Shown here: positions 8,484 to 17,317 of the stretch, piece by piece
Numbering within the stretch: position 1 is the stretch's first letter
How the letters are laid out: the number at the start of each line of letters is the position of its first letter
Origin: Methanosarcina sp. UBA5
Lineage (GTDB): Archaea > Halobacteriota > Methanosarcinia > Methanosarcinales > Methanosarcinaceae
DNA: 42,823 nucleotides
Reading direction: 5' to 3'
Assembly (NCBI RefSeq): GCF_002505485.1
Contig: NZ_DAVG01000066.1
Coordinates: forward strand, 1 to 42,823
Program-made: the position numbers and the translations under genes
Notes under the pieces: model-generated
The model's input: the letters and a program-made list of their open reading frames with translations, nothing else
The model's database searches: none
What the model was told of the DNA's origin: nothing

Positions 8484-8825
8484 TTATAGAGAGTGCCTGT
8501 CGCTCTCGGGTTTACTTTTTTCCTTGTACCCAAGCTTGTTTTCATAGTTTTTTTTGGCCCTGTAATAGCCAAGGAAATATCCGAGAATTCCTGCACCTAT
8601 GGCTGCCTGTAGAGCAAATAGAAGGCTTTCAATTTCTGCGCTTGGAGGTTCCCAAATAGGGTTTGCAATGGGTTTGTAAGTTCCACCGGTAATTTGCTCA
8701 ATAACACCTGCAGGTTTGTCATCAGCTCCACCATATTCGGCATTTGTGGTAGAAGATATGTAGAAAAACTGAGCTGCGAAAATCAGGAGGAGAGCAAGTA
8801 CGATAAGTTCCAGTTTCCTGCTCAT
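8484..8825 (-). CDS. cbiN: Cobalt/nickel transport accessory protein CbiN
   Basis: A 113-residue protein with an N-terminal membrane helix (LELIVLALLLIFAAQFFYI), an extracellular loop containing GADDKPAGVIEQITG and NPIWEPPSAEIES, and a second helix (LLFALQAAIGAGILGYFLG). This is the layout of CbiN, which binds CbiM and is needed for substrate loading. The tail is Lys/Glu-rich. The start overlaps the cbiM stop by 4 bases, which indicates translational coupling. Confidence 0.92.
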   Translation of the reverse strand: MSRKLELIVLALLLIFAAQFFYISSTTNAEYGGADDKPAGVIEQITGGTYKPIANPIWEPPSAEIESLLFALQAAIGAGILGYFLGYYRAKKNYENKLGYKEKSKPESDRHSL

Positions 8826-9529
8826 GCAGAAAGCCCCCTGATCTTGCGGACAACTGAGTCTTCGAGTACGTGCATTTCAACAAGGATGTCACTCTTTACC
8901 TCAATCACATACTTGAAGAGCAAAGCACTGACAGCACCTTCTACTATTGCCAGAGGCACCTGGGTAATTGCGAAGATTGCAACAAACTTGCTGAATGAAC
9001 TGAGGAAACCTGCAAAGGAAAGTACGTCTCCTGCAGGAAATGCCAGAGCAAGTTCTGTAGAAGTCACAATGTAAGTGGCCCAGTCTCCGAGAGTTGTAGC
9101 TAAAAAGACAACAAAGTAAAAATTAAGTTTTGCCTTCATTCCAGCTTTATAAATCAGATATGACAACACCGGACCAACAATACCCATTGAGAAGACATTT
9201 GCCCCAAGGGTGGTCAGGCCACCATGTGCAAGGAAAAGAGCTTGATAGATAAGTACAATTGTCGAGAGAACCGCAGTAATAGCAGGCCCAAACATGATTG
9301 CACCTATTCCGGTTCCTGTAGGGTGAGAACAGCTTCCGTTAACTGAAGGCAGTTTAAGTGAAGAAAGTACGAAAATAAATGCACCTGCGACGGCGAGCAA
9401 AGGTAAAATTTCACGTTTTTCTTTCACTAACTTATTCAGTTTGTAAATACCTAATGCAATAACAGGTATTGATATTGCAAACCACACTATACACCAAATA
9501 GCAGGCAAAAACCCTTCCATTATATGCAC
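8822..9529 (-). CDS. cbiM: Cobalt/nickel substrate-capture protein CbiM
   Basis: The substrate-specific membrane subunit (S component) of the importer, 235 residues with about seven hydrophobic segments. The N-terminus MHIMEGFLP is the family hallmark; the amino group and His2 help to bind the metal. The frame runs upstream to 9568, but the GTG at 9529 is chosen because it yields exactly this N-terminus and because GGTGATCC, a near-perfect ribosome site, lies just before it. Other family motifs are GSCSHPTGTGIGAIMFGP and FLAHGGLTTLGANVFSMG. It is the first gene of cbiMNQO. The product probably supplies cobalt for corrinoid methyltransferases, or nickel. Confidence 0.93.
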   Translation of the reverse strand: MHIMEGFLPAIWCIVWFAISIPVIALGIYKLNKLVKEKREILPLLAVAGAFIFVLSSLKLPSVNGSCSHPTGTGIGAIMFGPAITAVLSTIVLIYQALFLAHGGLTTLGANVFSMGIVGPVLSYLIYKAGMKAKLNFYFVVFLATTLGDWATYIVTSTELALAFPAGDVLSFAGFLSSFSKFVAIFAITQVPLAIVEGAVSALLFKYVIEVKSDILVEMHVLEDSVVRKIRGLSA

Positions 9530-10077
9530 TGGATCACCATTAAATATCAGGTAAACATAATAAGTCACTCAAGTAAACATTATTGAGGTTAAGACAAGTT
9601 AAATTGCGTTGTTTTATACATAAAGGTTGCGGTAAAGGGGAAGCAGGCGCATGAGAGCTTACAAAATTATTTTTACTACAAAAATGTTTTCAGGGTGATA
9701 AATATATAGAGCAAAACAAGATAACTTGAATTAATATTTACATATACTTAAAAAATATCTTTGCTTCTTTCGATTTATGCAGTCAAGAATAGACATGCAA
9801 TGTCCAATTCTAGCTTTCTGTTTTCACAATCTTGATTTTTCGGAAACATCCAGGCCCTTGAACATAAAGCAAAACTATACCATCTAATTATTTATTAAGA
9901 TTAATCTCCCGAAAGTTATTAGGGATTATAAGGAAGAAATAAGTAATTTTTATCAGGTCAGCTCGTCTTTTAATTACCTGTCTTTGTATCACTTACTTGA
10001 TATCAGATGTGGAAACAAAATTTGGATAACTGTTTAAATGTTTTTTTATTCGGTCGATGTCTCAGTCTGTGAAACTT
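9530..10077. other. Promoter-side spacer of cbiMNQO, no gene seen
   Basis: About 550 AT-rich bases upstream of cbiM. TATA-like stretches occur, for example around gataaatatatag near 9697-9709. I see no reading frame with protein-like composition, no tRNA, and no riboswitch I can recognise. Confidence 0.45.
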
Positions 10078-10155
10078 ATCCAGGTTCTATTAATAGATTC
10101 GATTAATAGATTCGATTAATAAATTCAATTAACAGGTTCAGTGAACAAGTTCAAT
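10078..10155. repeat. 13-bp decaying tandem repeat
   Basis: Units of 13 bases start at 10091, 10104, 10117, 10130 and 10143, with a weak one at 10078. The first two clear units (taatagattcgat) are identical and later ones drift (taataaattcaat, taacaggttcagt, gaacaagttcaat). The repeat ends just before the transposase remnant. Confidence 0.85.
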
Positions 10156-10166
10156 TATAGCATCTT

Positions 10167-10476
10167 ATGCCGTGCTTTGTACTTTTCCTTTATTTTTTAC
10201 CTGATCCAGAAAAGCTCCATTCCTTTATTAGAGAAGAAATTAAGGCGAATTCGATAATTCCAGTGAAAAAAGGAAAAAGGACCAGGATAATTGGAGAATA
10301 TAGACAACAATTGCATAAAAACTTCGACAAAAAAGTGTATGACAGAAGAAAACATTGTTGAAACAGTATTTCCAGTAATAAAAAGAAAGTTTGGAGAAAG
10401 AGTTAAAGCAAGAAAATTTTACAATTAAGTAAAATAAATAAAAGTAAAAATCTTAGTGTACAAAATAAATAAAAAT
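10167..10476 (+). pseudogene. Remnant of a DDE transposase C-terminus
   Basis: Reading from 10167 gives residues such as NSIIPVKKGKRTRIIGEYRQ and KNFDKKVYDRRKHC, the basic region near the C-terminal catalytic Glu of IS4/IS5-type DDE transposases. The frame stops at 10361. Reading in another frame over the same place continues the expected protein: NIVETVFPVIKRKFGERVKA and RKFYN, then a TAA where Gln is expected, VK, another TAA, and IKVKILVYKINKN. So at least one frameshift and two stops have accumulated. The N-terminal two thirds, including the first two catalytic Asp residues, are missing. I saw no terminal inverted repeats. The IS family was not identified precisely. Confidence 0.75.
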
Positions 10477-10612
10477 AATATCAACTCGTTTTGGCTGAAA
10501 TTGAGAATTTCTACAAAGCCAGTAATTTTTTTATAGACATTTTCAAGCTCCAGGCTCTTAATTTTATATGGATTTTAATCTCTTTCATTATTTCCGGGAA
10601 AGGCGGCAAGTT

Positions 10613-12253
10613 TTAGTATTTCAACTTCAACTTCATCCCGCAGAAAGGACAGAAGTTGGGAGCAGTGACGAGATTCAGGTTTCTGGAGCAATATGGACAG
10701 ATCAGTCCAATCCCTTTTTTCTCATTGTGACTTGCGTTTTGGTGGGCTCTGGACTCCTCGGCCTCCTCAACCGAAATTGAGAGTTCAAGCTCTTCAAGAG
10801 AATTCATGTCGCAGATATCACCTGAGAAATTTGAAGCTTCGGTCCGAACTTCAGAATCATCACTTGTCAGGCAGCCCCCAAAAACAGGCTCCACGCCAGG
10901 GCTTTCGGTCTTATCAGGAGCAGTTCCCGGTGAGGTATTGGATTTATTAATTTTTTCGAGAGCTTTCAATGCAGCCCTTCGCACGCAGGCATCTGGATTT
11001 TTTGTAGCTCTGACAAGCCCTGAAACTGCCTCTGGGGTACCGATTTTCTCAAGTGAGTAGATAGCGACTTTTTGTATCAGGCTATCGGGGTTCTCAAGGA
11101 TTTCCACCAATTTCGGAACAGCTTGCCGCGCCTTGAGATCCCCAAGCGCGGAAACCGCAGCTTCTCTTACTGCTGTTTTAGTGTCATCAAGGGCTCGTAA
11201 AAGACCTGAGATAGCCTCAGTAGTGCCTGCTCTTCCAAGACCCAGAACTGCTGATTCTCTGACCGAACTGTCAGGGTCGTGAAGAGCTTTAATTAGCCCT
11301 TCTATGGCTTCAGGGGTCCTGCTTTTTCCAAGAGCACAGGTAATTGCCTTCCTGACGGAGTTTTCATAGATATCTAAAGCTTTAACCAGCCCACGGGCCG
11401 CTTCAGGAGAACCTATATCTCCCAGGGCATCTGCAGCGCGGCTTCTTAAATACCAATCCGGGTCATCCAGGGCTCTCAAAAGCCCTGAAACTGCTTCAGG
11501 CGTTCCTATCTTCCAGAGGGTTTCAACTGAAACTTTTCTCACATCCCTGCTCGAAGCTCCGAGCGCCTTGACAAGCACAGGCACTGAAGTTGACACACTT
11601 ACGATTTTGCAAAGGGTTTCAGATACAGTTTCCTGTACGGGTTGTCTTGGGTCCCTGAGGGCTTCCATCAGCTCATCAAGCACATCCGACTTGCCCCTTT
11701 TTCCCAGGGTTTCGGCGGCTTGCTGCCTTATTTTGTTATCCGAATTTTCAATTGCCTTTACCAGACAGAGAGCAGCTTCATAAGTGTCAATTTTCCCAAG
11801 GGCTATTATTGAAATCCTTCTCAGTGAATCATCCGGGTAAGTCAGGGCCTTCTCAAGGCCGTTAATCGCATCTTTTGAGCCTATCCTCATTAAGGATTTC
11901 ACTGCTTCCTTCTGGACAAATCTGTCCCTGTCCCCAAACCCTTTCACAATGCCTGAGATAGCTTCAGGTGTGCCTATTTTTTCAAGGGAAGCAATTGCAG
12001 TCTTTTTAACAGGACTATCAGGATCATTAAGCACCTTTATAAGACCAGGGACAACTCCCGGTATATTGAATTTTCCCAGGGCTTCTGCAGCGGCTGCTCT
12101 TACCTTCGGGTTTGAGTCATCAAGCGCTTCAATCAGCGCGGGTAAAGCATAAGGATTTCCTAGTTTTCCAAGTTCTTCGGCAGCAATTGCTCGGTTTCCT
12201 GCAAAGACCGAGCGTTCCAATTTCTTAATAAGATCTTTTATATTGTCATCCAT
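10613..12253 (-). CDS. HEAT-repeat protein with C-terminal zinc ribbon
   Basis: A 546-residue solenoid protein. About fourteen repeats of 31 residues run from roughly 19 to 450, each resembling VRxxAxxALGKIGTPEA followed by a helix with GLVKAL-DDPD. These are HEAT (PBS-lyase type) repeats, usually protein-binding scaffolds. A polar linker of about 65 residues follows, then a C-terminal zinc ribbon with CPYC and CPFC pairs. There is no signal peptide or membrane segment. The frame opens at 12301, but the ATG at 12253 has AGAAGGA just before it and begins the helical region. Phycobilisome lyase activity is not expected in an archaeon. Its partner is unknown and it forms no operon. Confidence 0.85.
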   Translation of the reverse strand: MDDNIKDLIKKLERSVFAGNRAIAAEELGKLGNPYALPALIEALDDSNPKVRAAAAEALGKFNIPGVVPGLIKVLNDPDSPVKKTAIASLEKIGTPEAISGIVKGFGDRDRFVQKEAVKSLMRIGSKDAINGLEKALTYPDDSLRRISIIALGKIDTYEAALCLVKAIENSDNKIRQQAAETLGKRGKSDVLDELMEALRDPRQPVQETVSETLCKIVSVSTSVPVLVKALGASSRDVRKVSVETLWKIGTPEAVSGLLRALDDPDWYLRSRAADALGDIGSPEAARGLVKALDIYENSVRKAITCALGKSRTPEAIEGLIKALHDPDSSVRESAVLGLGRAGTTEAISGLLRALDDTKTAVREAAVSALGDLKARQAVPKLVEILENPDSLIQKVAIYSLEKIGTPEAVSGLVRATKNPDACVRRAALKALEKINKSNTSPGTAPDKTESPGVEPVFGGCLTSDDSEVRTEASNFSGDICDMNSLEELELSISVEEAEESRAHQNASHNEKKGIGLICPYCSRNLNLVTAPNFCPFCGMKLKLKY

Positions 12254-12744
12254 TTTCCTTCTATCCCCCATTAGTGTAAAGCTTATCAGGACCAGCCACA
12301 AAATAAAATATTTTATTGCATACAGCCCACTGAAAGTAAATAGGATTTCCTTCAGTCTGCTAATTCTAAAATTGGCACTTTCAATTCCCGGTTTTCTAGC
12401 CTGGTGCCCATGTAATTCTTACACAACTGAACTCATCTGTTTAAGCTCGGGCCTGAAAAGTTGCAAATGCTCCCCCTCTTTACACCATTAAACTCAGCCC
12501 TTAACATTCTGCATTTTTAAATAGATTACATTTTAAGATATATGAAGTTTTAGATTGTTATTACAAATAATATGTAAATTTCGGTTACTCTGAGTTTTAT
12601 CAGGTTATTCCCCAGGTTGCAGGCAAATTTTAAAGATCTGAGTTTAGAAAGAAAATGTATATTAAAAGTTGAAAAAGGAAAGGTAAAATGAAAAAAGAAA
12701 CAAATTAAAAAAAGAAAGGCATGTCAGGAAGTTTGCCGAGAAAA
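12254..12744. other. Spacer with no gene seen
   Basis: About 490 bases between two leftward genes. The right half is very AT-rich and purine-rich on the plus strand near 12650-12720. The left part should hold the promoter of the HEAT-repeat gene. No protein-like frame was found. Confidence 0.45.
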
Positions 12745-13455
12745 TCAGTAAAAGGAGGCCATAAGCGAAGGGAAGTAGTAGTGAGCTGTGAGCAGGATAA
12801 ACAGGCCAGATGCAGGCACTGTAATATTATCATCTAAATTCTCGATTCTTTCTATAAGTGAACATATTATTCCTGCAAAGATCCCAGCAAAGCCCATTTT
12901 TGCGCCGATAATTATGCAGAGCACGAGCATACCTGCAGTGCCTTCCCAAGCTTTTGTCCTTTTGTTATATTTAAAATTCCTTATTATGCCAGTAATTCCG
13001 TCTCCATACGCCATGAAAAGTACCGGAACCACTCCAAGCCAGAAACTCCTGTCAATGTACCAGGTAAAAAGCACTATTAATCCCCAGCTTAATGTAAAAT
13101 CTACGTCATAGAGATTTTCGGGGTCCTGAAACCAGTACATTCTCCTGTTGAATTTATGCGGAAGGTATGTTATAAGAGCAAGCCCGAAAGCAGTAGCTGC
13201 CGGTACAATGGGCTCATGGGCGACAAAGGGGAGTAGCATTGCTGTCAATCCGCCAGCTAGGAAGTGAATTACTTTTCTTGAAAAATACATTGAGGAATTA
13301 ATCGACCTGCCCTTTTTCAGAGATATTTGATATACCTTTTTTGAGAGAAACAGGATCACAAACAGATTCCATACTGCAATTACTGTAAAGGCGGGCAGGT
13401 CTGCCAGTATAGATTCCCATGAAATCTGAAACACAGCCTCCATAATACATTCCAC
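12745..13455 (-). CDS. Dolichol/phytol kinase-like CTP-dependent membrane kinase
   Basis: A 236-residue membrane protein with about seven hydrophobic segments. It carries the lipid-kinase pattern shared by dolichol kinase, phytol kinase and CdsA-like proteins: SRKVIHFLAGG early on, then MAYGDGITGIIRNFKYNKR and KAWEGTAGMLV, and later SLIERIENLDDNITVP. These enzymes phosphorylate isoprenoid alcohols with CTP at the membrane. In this organism a polyprenol or geranylgeraniol-type substrate is plausible. ATGs at 13455 and 13443 are both possible. There is no operon partner; the nearest gene, cam, runs the other way. Confidence 0.75.
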   Translation of the reverse strand: MECIMEAVFQISWESILADLPAFTVIAVWNLFVILFLSKKVYQISLKKGRSINSSMYFSRKVIHFLAGGLTAMLLPFVAHEPIVPAATAFGLALITYLPHKFNRRMYWFQDPENLYDVDFTLSWGLIVLFTWYIDRSFWLGVVPVLFMAYGDGITGIIRNFKYNKRTKAWEGTAGMLVLCIIIGAKMGFAGIFAGIICSLIERIENLDDNITVPASGLFILLTAHYYFPSLMASFY

Positions 13456-13658
13456 ATCTCTTAAATATAAGACTTTTTTGAATTTATTGTCGTTTCTGTT
13501 GAATAAAATTTCTCAGAAAATATCTCTGGTTATAAACCCTGGTTACAGAAGCATTTCTAAAAATAAAATTTCTCCATTTTTATTTTTTTAACTTTTTCAA
13601 ATAAAAATAGAAATGTCTATATATTTTATAATCTTCCTACTGTCAATGGAGGACCTTT

Positions 13659-14408
13659 ATGAGATTCAACAAGCAGATCATTACAGTACTTATTCTATCT
13701 CTTTCACTGGCCCTTTTAGGGAGCGGATGTGTCTCCGAAGGTGAAGGAGCAGTGGACAATGCAACACAGGGAATAAACGAAAGTGAGTTTTCTAATATCA
13801 GGGAAAATCCGGTAACACCGTGGAATTCCGTACCTACAGCACCTGTTATTGATTCCACAGCCTGTATTGATCCCCAGGCTTCAGTCATTGGAGACGTGAC
13901 AATAGGTGCAAGTGTTATGGTTTCTCCCATGGCATCTATTCGGAGTGATGAAGGAATGCCGATTTTCGTAGGAAACAGGAGCAATGTTCAGGACGGAGTT
14001 GTGCTTCATGGCCTTGAGACGATCAATGAGGAAGGTGAGCCTGTAGAAAAGAACCTTGTTGAGGTTGGTGGTAAGAAATACTCAGTCTATGTAGGAGAAA
14101 ATGTTTCACTTGCCCACCAATCCCAGGTTCACGGCCCGGCTTCTGTAGGCAACGATACTTTTATTGGTATGCAAGCTTTCGTTTTTAAGTCAAAGATAGG
14201 AAACAACTGTGTACTTGAGCCGACATCGGCAGCAATTGGCGTAACTGTTCCTGATGGAAGGTATATTCCAGCAGGCATGGTTGTCACTTCACAGGCTGAA
14301 GCGGATAAGCTACCAGAGATTACTGACGATTATGCATACAGGCATACTAATGAAGCTGTAGTGTATGTAAACGTCCACCTGGCTGAAGGATACAACGAAG
14401 CCTCATAA
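13659..14408 (+). CDS. cam: Gamma-class carbonic anhydrase Cam, exported lipoprotein
   Basis: Interconverts carbon dioxide and bicarbonate outside the membrane, probably assisting acetate or CO2 metabolism. The 249-residue protein has a signal sequence ending in a lipobox-like LLGSGC (Cys24), then a left-handed beta-helix of hexapeptide repeats. All key residues of the Methanosarcina thermophila enzyme are present with a constant offset of 36: zinc ligands His117, His153 and His158 (VVLHGLE; LAHQSQVHGP), Arg95/Asp97/Glu98 (SIRSDEG), proton-shuttle Glu120 and the acidic loop TINEEGEP that separates Cam from CamH. The ATG at 13659 is preceded by GGAGG. Confidence 0.95.
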   Translation: MRFNKQIITVLILSLSLALLGSGCVSEGEGAVDNATQGINESEFSNIRENPVTPWNSVPTAPVIDSTACIDPQASVIGDVTIGASVMVSPMASIRSDEGMPIFVGNRSNVQDGVVLHGLETINEEGEPVEKNLVEVGGKKYSVYVGENVSLAHQSQVHGPASVGNDTFIGMQAFVFKSKIGNNCVLEPTSAAIGVTVPDGRYIPAGMVVTSQAEADKLPEITDDYAYRHTNEAVVYVNVHLAEGYNEAS

Positions 14409-14489
14409 TTAGGAATGGCTTACACAGCAGAGAATTAATTTAAATGAAGAAAGTCAATTAATTAAAACCAAAAACTTTTTAACTTAAGG

Positions 14490-14523
14490 TTTACCCGGGA
14501 CTTTAGCCTTTATTCCGGGTAAA
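14490..14523 (+). terminator. Hairpin downstream of cam
   Basis: A perfect 9-base stem (tttacccgg / ccgggtaaa) with a 16-base loop lies 82 bases after the cam stop. It is followed by cttctattttg, which is moderately T-rich. It may end or stabilise the cam transcript. Confidence 0.4.
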
Positions 14524-14722
14524 ACTTCTATTTTGCGTTCAGATTTCTTCTCCATATTGATAAGAATAGAAATTTTATCTAGTTCTATGGGTGTGCGTTT
14601 AATTCTCAAATACAATTATAAATTTCTTTTAGTAAGTATAGATAATCAAAGATTCTAACTAATAATCCAATTAATTATTTATATTTATATACCTACTTTT
14701 GTTAAGTTAACGGTGATAATTT

Positions 14723-15949
14723 ATGAGAATCGCGTACAGGTACTTTTCTTTATTTTTAATATTTGCATTTCTTACCTTATCTGCAGGAGCAGAGCCGGGC
14801 ATCGTATCTAACTACGGTAACTTTACGGAAGAATCTGGGTGGAACGTAACCCAGAATGTTTCACAGAACTATTTTTCTTCCGATTCGAACCTAACTTATA
14901 TCCCAAACGGAGAAGTCGGAGGTCATGAAGAAGAAACGTATGCTAACAACCCTGTAGAAAATTATACTGATAACCCTGTAGAGAATATTACTTTTCTTAC
15001 TGACAGTCCTGAATCAGAATTGTTTCCTGTATGGACTGCCGATGGAAATTATATCCTGTATACGGTTCACAGGGATGGATCCGATAATTTTGAATCTTAC
15101 ATAATGAAAGCAAATGGAAGTGAAATCGAGCGAACACGCATTGGAGAGGGAAACCTTACTGGCTTTAGCGAGATAAATCCCAATGGAACAGAATTGATTC
15201 TAACAAAATCAACTGGCTCCCAAACCGGCCTCTACCTTGTGAGCCTGGAAAACGGAACCGTAACCCCTGTTGCGGATGATCCTGACAAATCCGAAGGCTG
15301 GGGTGCGTGGTGCCGCCTCGGAAAAAAAGTCGTATACACTCAGAAGTCCGGAGACGCCCCTTCCCAACTCTGGATAGTTAATCGGGATGGAAGCAATAAG
15401 ACCAAGCTTGGCACCTCAGAAAATGTTGGAATTGGAAAAGACTGGTGTCCTCTTGGCCTGAAGATAATATACAGTGCTAATAATTCAAAAGAAAAACCAG
15501 ATCTCTGGACAATAGAATGGCATGGAACAAACCAGACCCAGCTTACCGATACCCCATACGGGGAATGGAATCCCTCCTACAGCCCTGATGGAAAATGGAT
15601 AGTGTACGTATCCGACGAAGGAGGAAAACCTGAAATCTGGCTTAGGGATGCCGAAGGAAACTATAAGACCCAGCTTACAAACAATATCGGAATAATTGAT
15701 TCAAATCCTAAATGGAGTCCTGACGGCTCAAAAATAGTTTTTACTGCGCATAATCCGCAGAATAACTCGGGCAATTTTACAACGAATAGCTCGGATATTG
15801 GTTTGATTAATATGTTTAACAACTCTATGATAATAAATAACTCTATAATCACAAATAACTCTATGATCACAAATAATTCTACAGCAGAAGGTAGTTCTGC
15901 AATAGTAAATAACTATGTAACAGTTAATAGTTCATTCGTGAGGCCATAA
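14723..15949 (+). CDS. Exported TolB-like beta-propeller protein
   Basis: A 408-residue secreted protein. It begins with a signal peptide (YFSLFLIFAFLTLSAGA, cleavage about residue 24). From about 95 to 350 it contains five or six WD40-like PD40 blades, each with a core such as WNPSYSPDGKWIVYVSDEGG or KWSPDGSKIVFTA, the pattern of TolB-type propellers. The last 60 residues are an Asn/Ser/Ile-rich tail with repeated NNSMI/TNNS units, giving many N-glycosylation sequons. These proteins usually bind other surface proteins or ligands; a role as a surface adhesin or binding protein is an inference. The ATG at 14723 fits the signal peptide and follows GGTGATAATTT. Confidence 0.85.
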   Translation: MRIAYRYFSLFLIFAFLTLSAGAEPGIVSNYGNFTEESGWNVTQNVSQNYFSSDSNLTYIPNGEVGGHEEETYANNPVENYTDNPVENITFLTDSPESELFPVWTADGNYILYTVHRDGSDNFESYIMKANGSEIERTRIGEGNLTGFSEINPNGTELILTKSTGSQTGLYLVSLENGTVTPVADDPDKSEGWGAWCRLGKKVVYTQKSGDAPSQLWIVNRDGSNKTKLGTSENVGIGKDWCPLGLKIIYSANNSKEKPDLWTIEWHGTNQTQLTDTPYGEWNPSYSPDGKWIVYVSDEGGKPEIWLRDAEGNYKTQLTNNIGIIDSNPKWSPDGSKIVFTAHNPQNNSGNFTTNSSDIGLINMFNNSMIINNSIITNNSMITNNSTAEGSSAIVNNYVTVNSSFVRP

Positions 15950-16287
15950 ATGAAAGAAAAGAATACGATACATGGGGTATTAATTTGAATCTAATTGTCA
16001 AAACTTATCGTATTCAGTTCCAGAGTTCTGCAGCTGATTTAAACAAATCTTCTACAAAGCTGAGTTTTCTACTTAACTACTGTCTGAAAACTTTTATTTT
16101 TGCAACATAAATCAAACAGTGCCGCGATGTATTTATATGAGCGTCGTTAAGTAGTGACAACTATAAAAATAAATGAATTCTAAAATTGGTATATGGATTT
16201 TAGCATATAATGTTGTGAACTTTGACGTATAATAAGCGGGTCGTAGCAATAATTAAACGGTAAAACTATAAATATCGATGAGCAAAA
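15950..16287. other. AT-rich spacer, no gene seen
   Basis: About 340 bases between two exported-protein genes on the same strand. Probable promoter sequence for the NlpC/P60 gene; several ATA/TATA stretches occur near 16190-16270. No protein-like frame. Confidence 0.45.
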
Positions 16288-16776
16288 ATGAAAATAAATA
16301 AACAAATATTAACAGTTACAGTCCTTGTGGCTATTTTAATAACATTCATACCTCTTGGAGCAGCAGCCCCTGTCGGAACTTCAGAAAGCGCAACCGTAGA
16401 AGCCGCAAACAGTTGGCTTGGAGTTAAATCCGTACATGAAGGCAATGATATATCGGGCATTGATTGTTCTCACTTAGTTTATCAAGTATACGAAAAAGTC
16501 GGTGCTAAAGGCATAATTTTCCAAAAAGTACCCGATATGAAAAAAAATACAAATTACGTTATTACAAGTTCTCCTGCTCCCGGAGATGTGATTTTTTGGC
16601 AAAAGGATGTCACTCAAAACGGCAAAACATACTGGCTTTCCGCTCATGTGGGAATATACATAGGAAATAATCAGTTTATAGATACATCATTTGATACTAA
16701 AAATGTTGCCGTAGAAAATATCACTGGTGTGTATAAAGCCGGAATGCCGTACTTTGCAAAATGGTCCCATATTTAA
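16288..16776 (+). CDS. Exported NlpC/P60-type cysteine hydrolase
   Basis: A 162-residue protein with a signal peptide (ILTVTVLVAILITFIPLGAAA) and one NlpC/P60 domain. Cys60 is in GIDCSHLVYQVY, the nucleophile motif, and PAPGDVIFW is the conserved bridge. His120 is in SAHVGIYIGNNQF, and the third residue of the triad, usually His, Asn or Gln, is Asp132 (FIDTS). In bacteria this family cuts cell-wall peptides. Methanosarcina has no murein, so the target must be something else, perhaps an S-layer or matrix peptide. It follows two other exported proteins on the same strand, but with a 340-base gap. Confidence 0.85.
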   Translation: MKINKQILTVTVLVAILITFIPLGAAAPVGTSESATVEAANSWLGVKSVHEGNDISGIDCSHLVYQVYEKVGAKGIIFQKVPDMKKNTNYVITSSPAPGDVIFWQKDVTQNGKTYWLSAHVGIYIGNNQFIDTSFDTKNVAVENITGVYKAGMPYFAKWSHI

Positions 16777-17081
16777 GAGACCATCAAATTTCTATTATCT
16801 CTAGAGGATAAAGACTCCTCATAAGACAATGGAAGCTTGATGTTATAAGTCTAGGAATCCTGAGATTGAAATATTTATCCTATAGGTATAATCTGATAAC
16901 GTCTCTCAAACATTACTAGGTTTTTTTTACAGACTATGAACTCAAGATACTAAGAAAAAGAATTACCGAAAAGGGGATGCTAAAATGATCTCCTTTTCAT
17001 TGATTCTTGTATAAAGTGATTTTTATTAATTCTAAATAAGGTATTTAAAAGATTTGTAATTGCCCACTGCCTTAAAATCAG

Positions 17082-17262
17082 CTTTTACAATTCCTTTTGA
17101 AAAATCTGGGACCTGCAATTCTACAGGGTAAACCCTGCCTTTTTCCACACAGAGCTCTTTCCAGACACCCTCAGGATAGGCGAATTTGAGGAGGGAACGG
17201 AAACCTCAAACTTGGATAACTGTCGGAATTGTGCGCCTGCAAAGATCACAACCTACAATGTC
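17082..17262 (-). pseudogene. Truncated second copy of fpoO
   Basis: This stretch matches the real fpoO gene (18943-19317) base by base with scattered changes, on the same strand. Shared parts include ccctttgaaaaatcwggga-like and ctttccagacaccctcagg blocks. Relative to the real gene it lacks 87 bases (19121-19207, roughly residues 38-66), whose edges both read cagag, so a slip between short repeats explains the deletion. The start codon region is altered (ATG on the minus strand has become ATT) and the last quarter is missing. It cannot encode FpoO. The duplication is recent enough to align easily. Confidence 0.88.
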
Positions 17263-17317
17263 TGTTCCTTCTTACAACATAACGTATTTGAAAGAACAGA
17301 ACATAGAGAAAAATACA

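Noticed and set aside
12745..13455. CDP-diglyceride synthase CdsA
   Set aside because: The length and the KAWEGTAGM and GDGITGI motifs fit the dolichol/phytol kinase branch better.
13659..14408. Acetyltransferase or CamH instead of Cam
   Set aside because: The zinc-ligand histidines, proton-shuttle Glu and the acidic loop that CamH lacks are all present.
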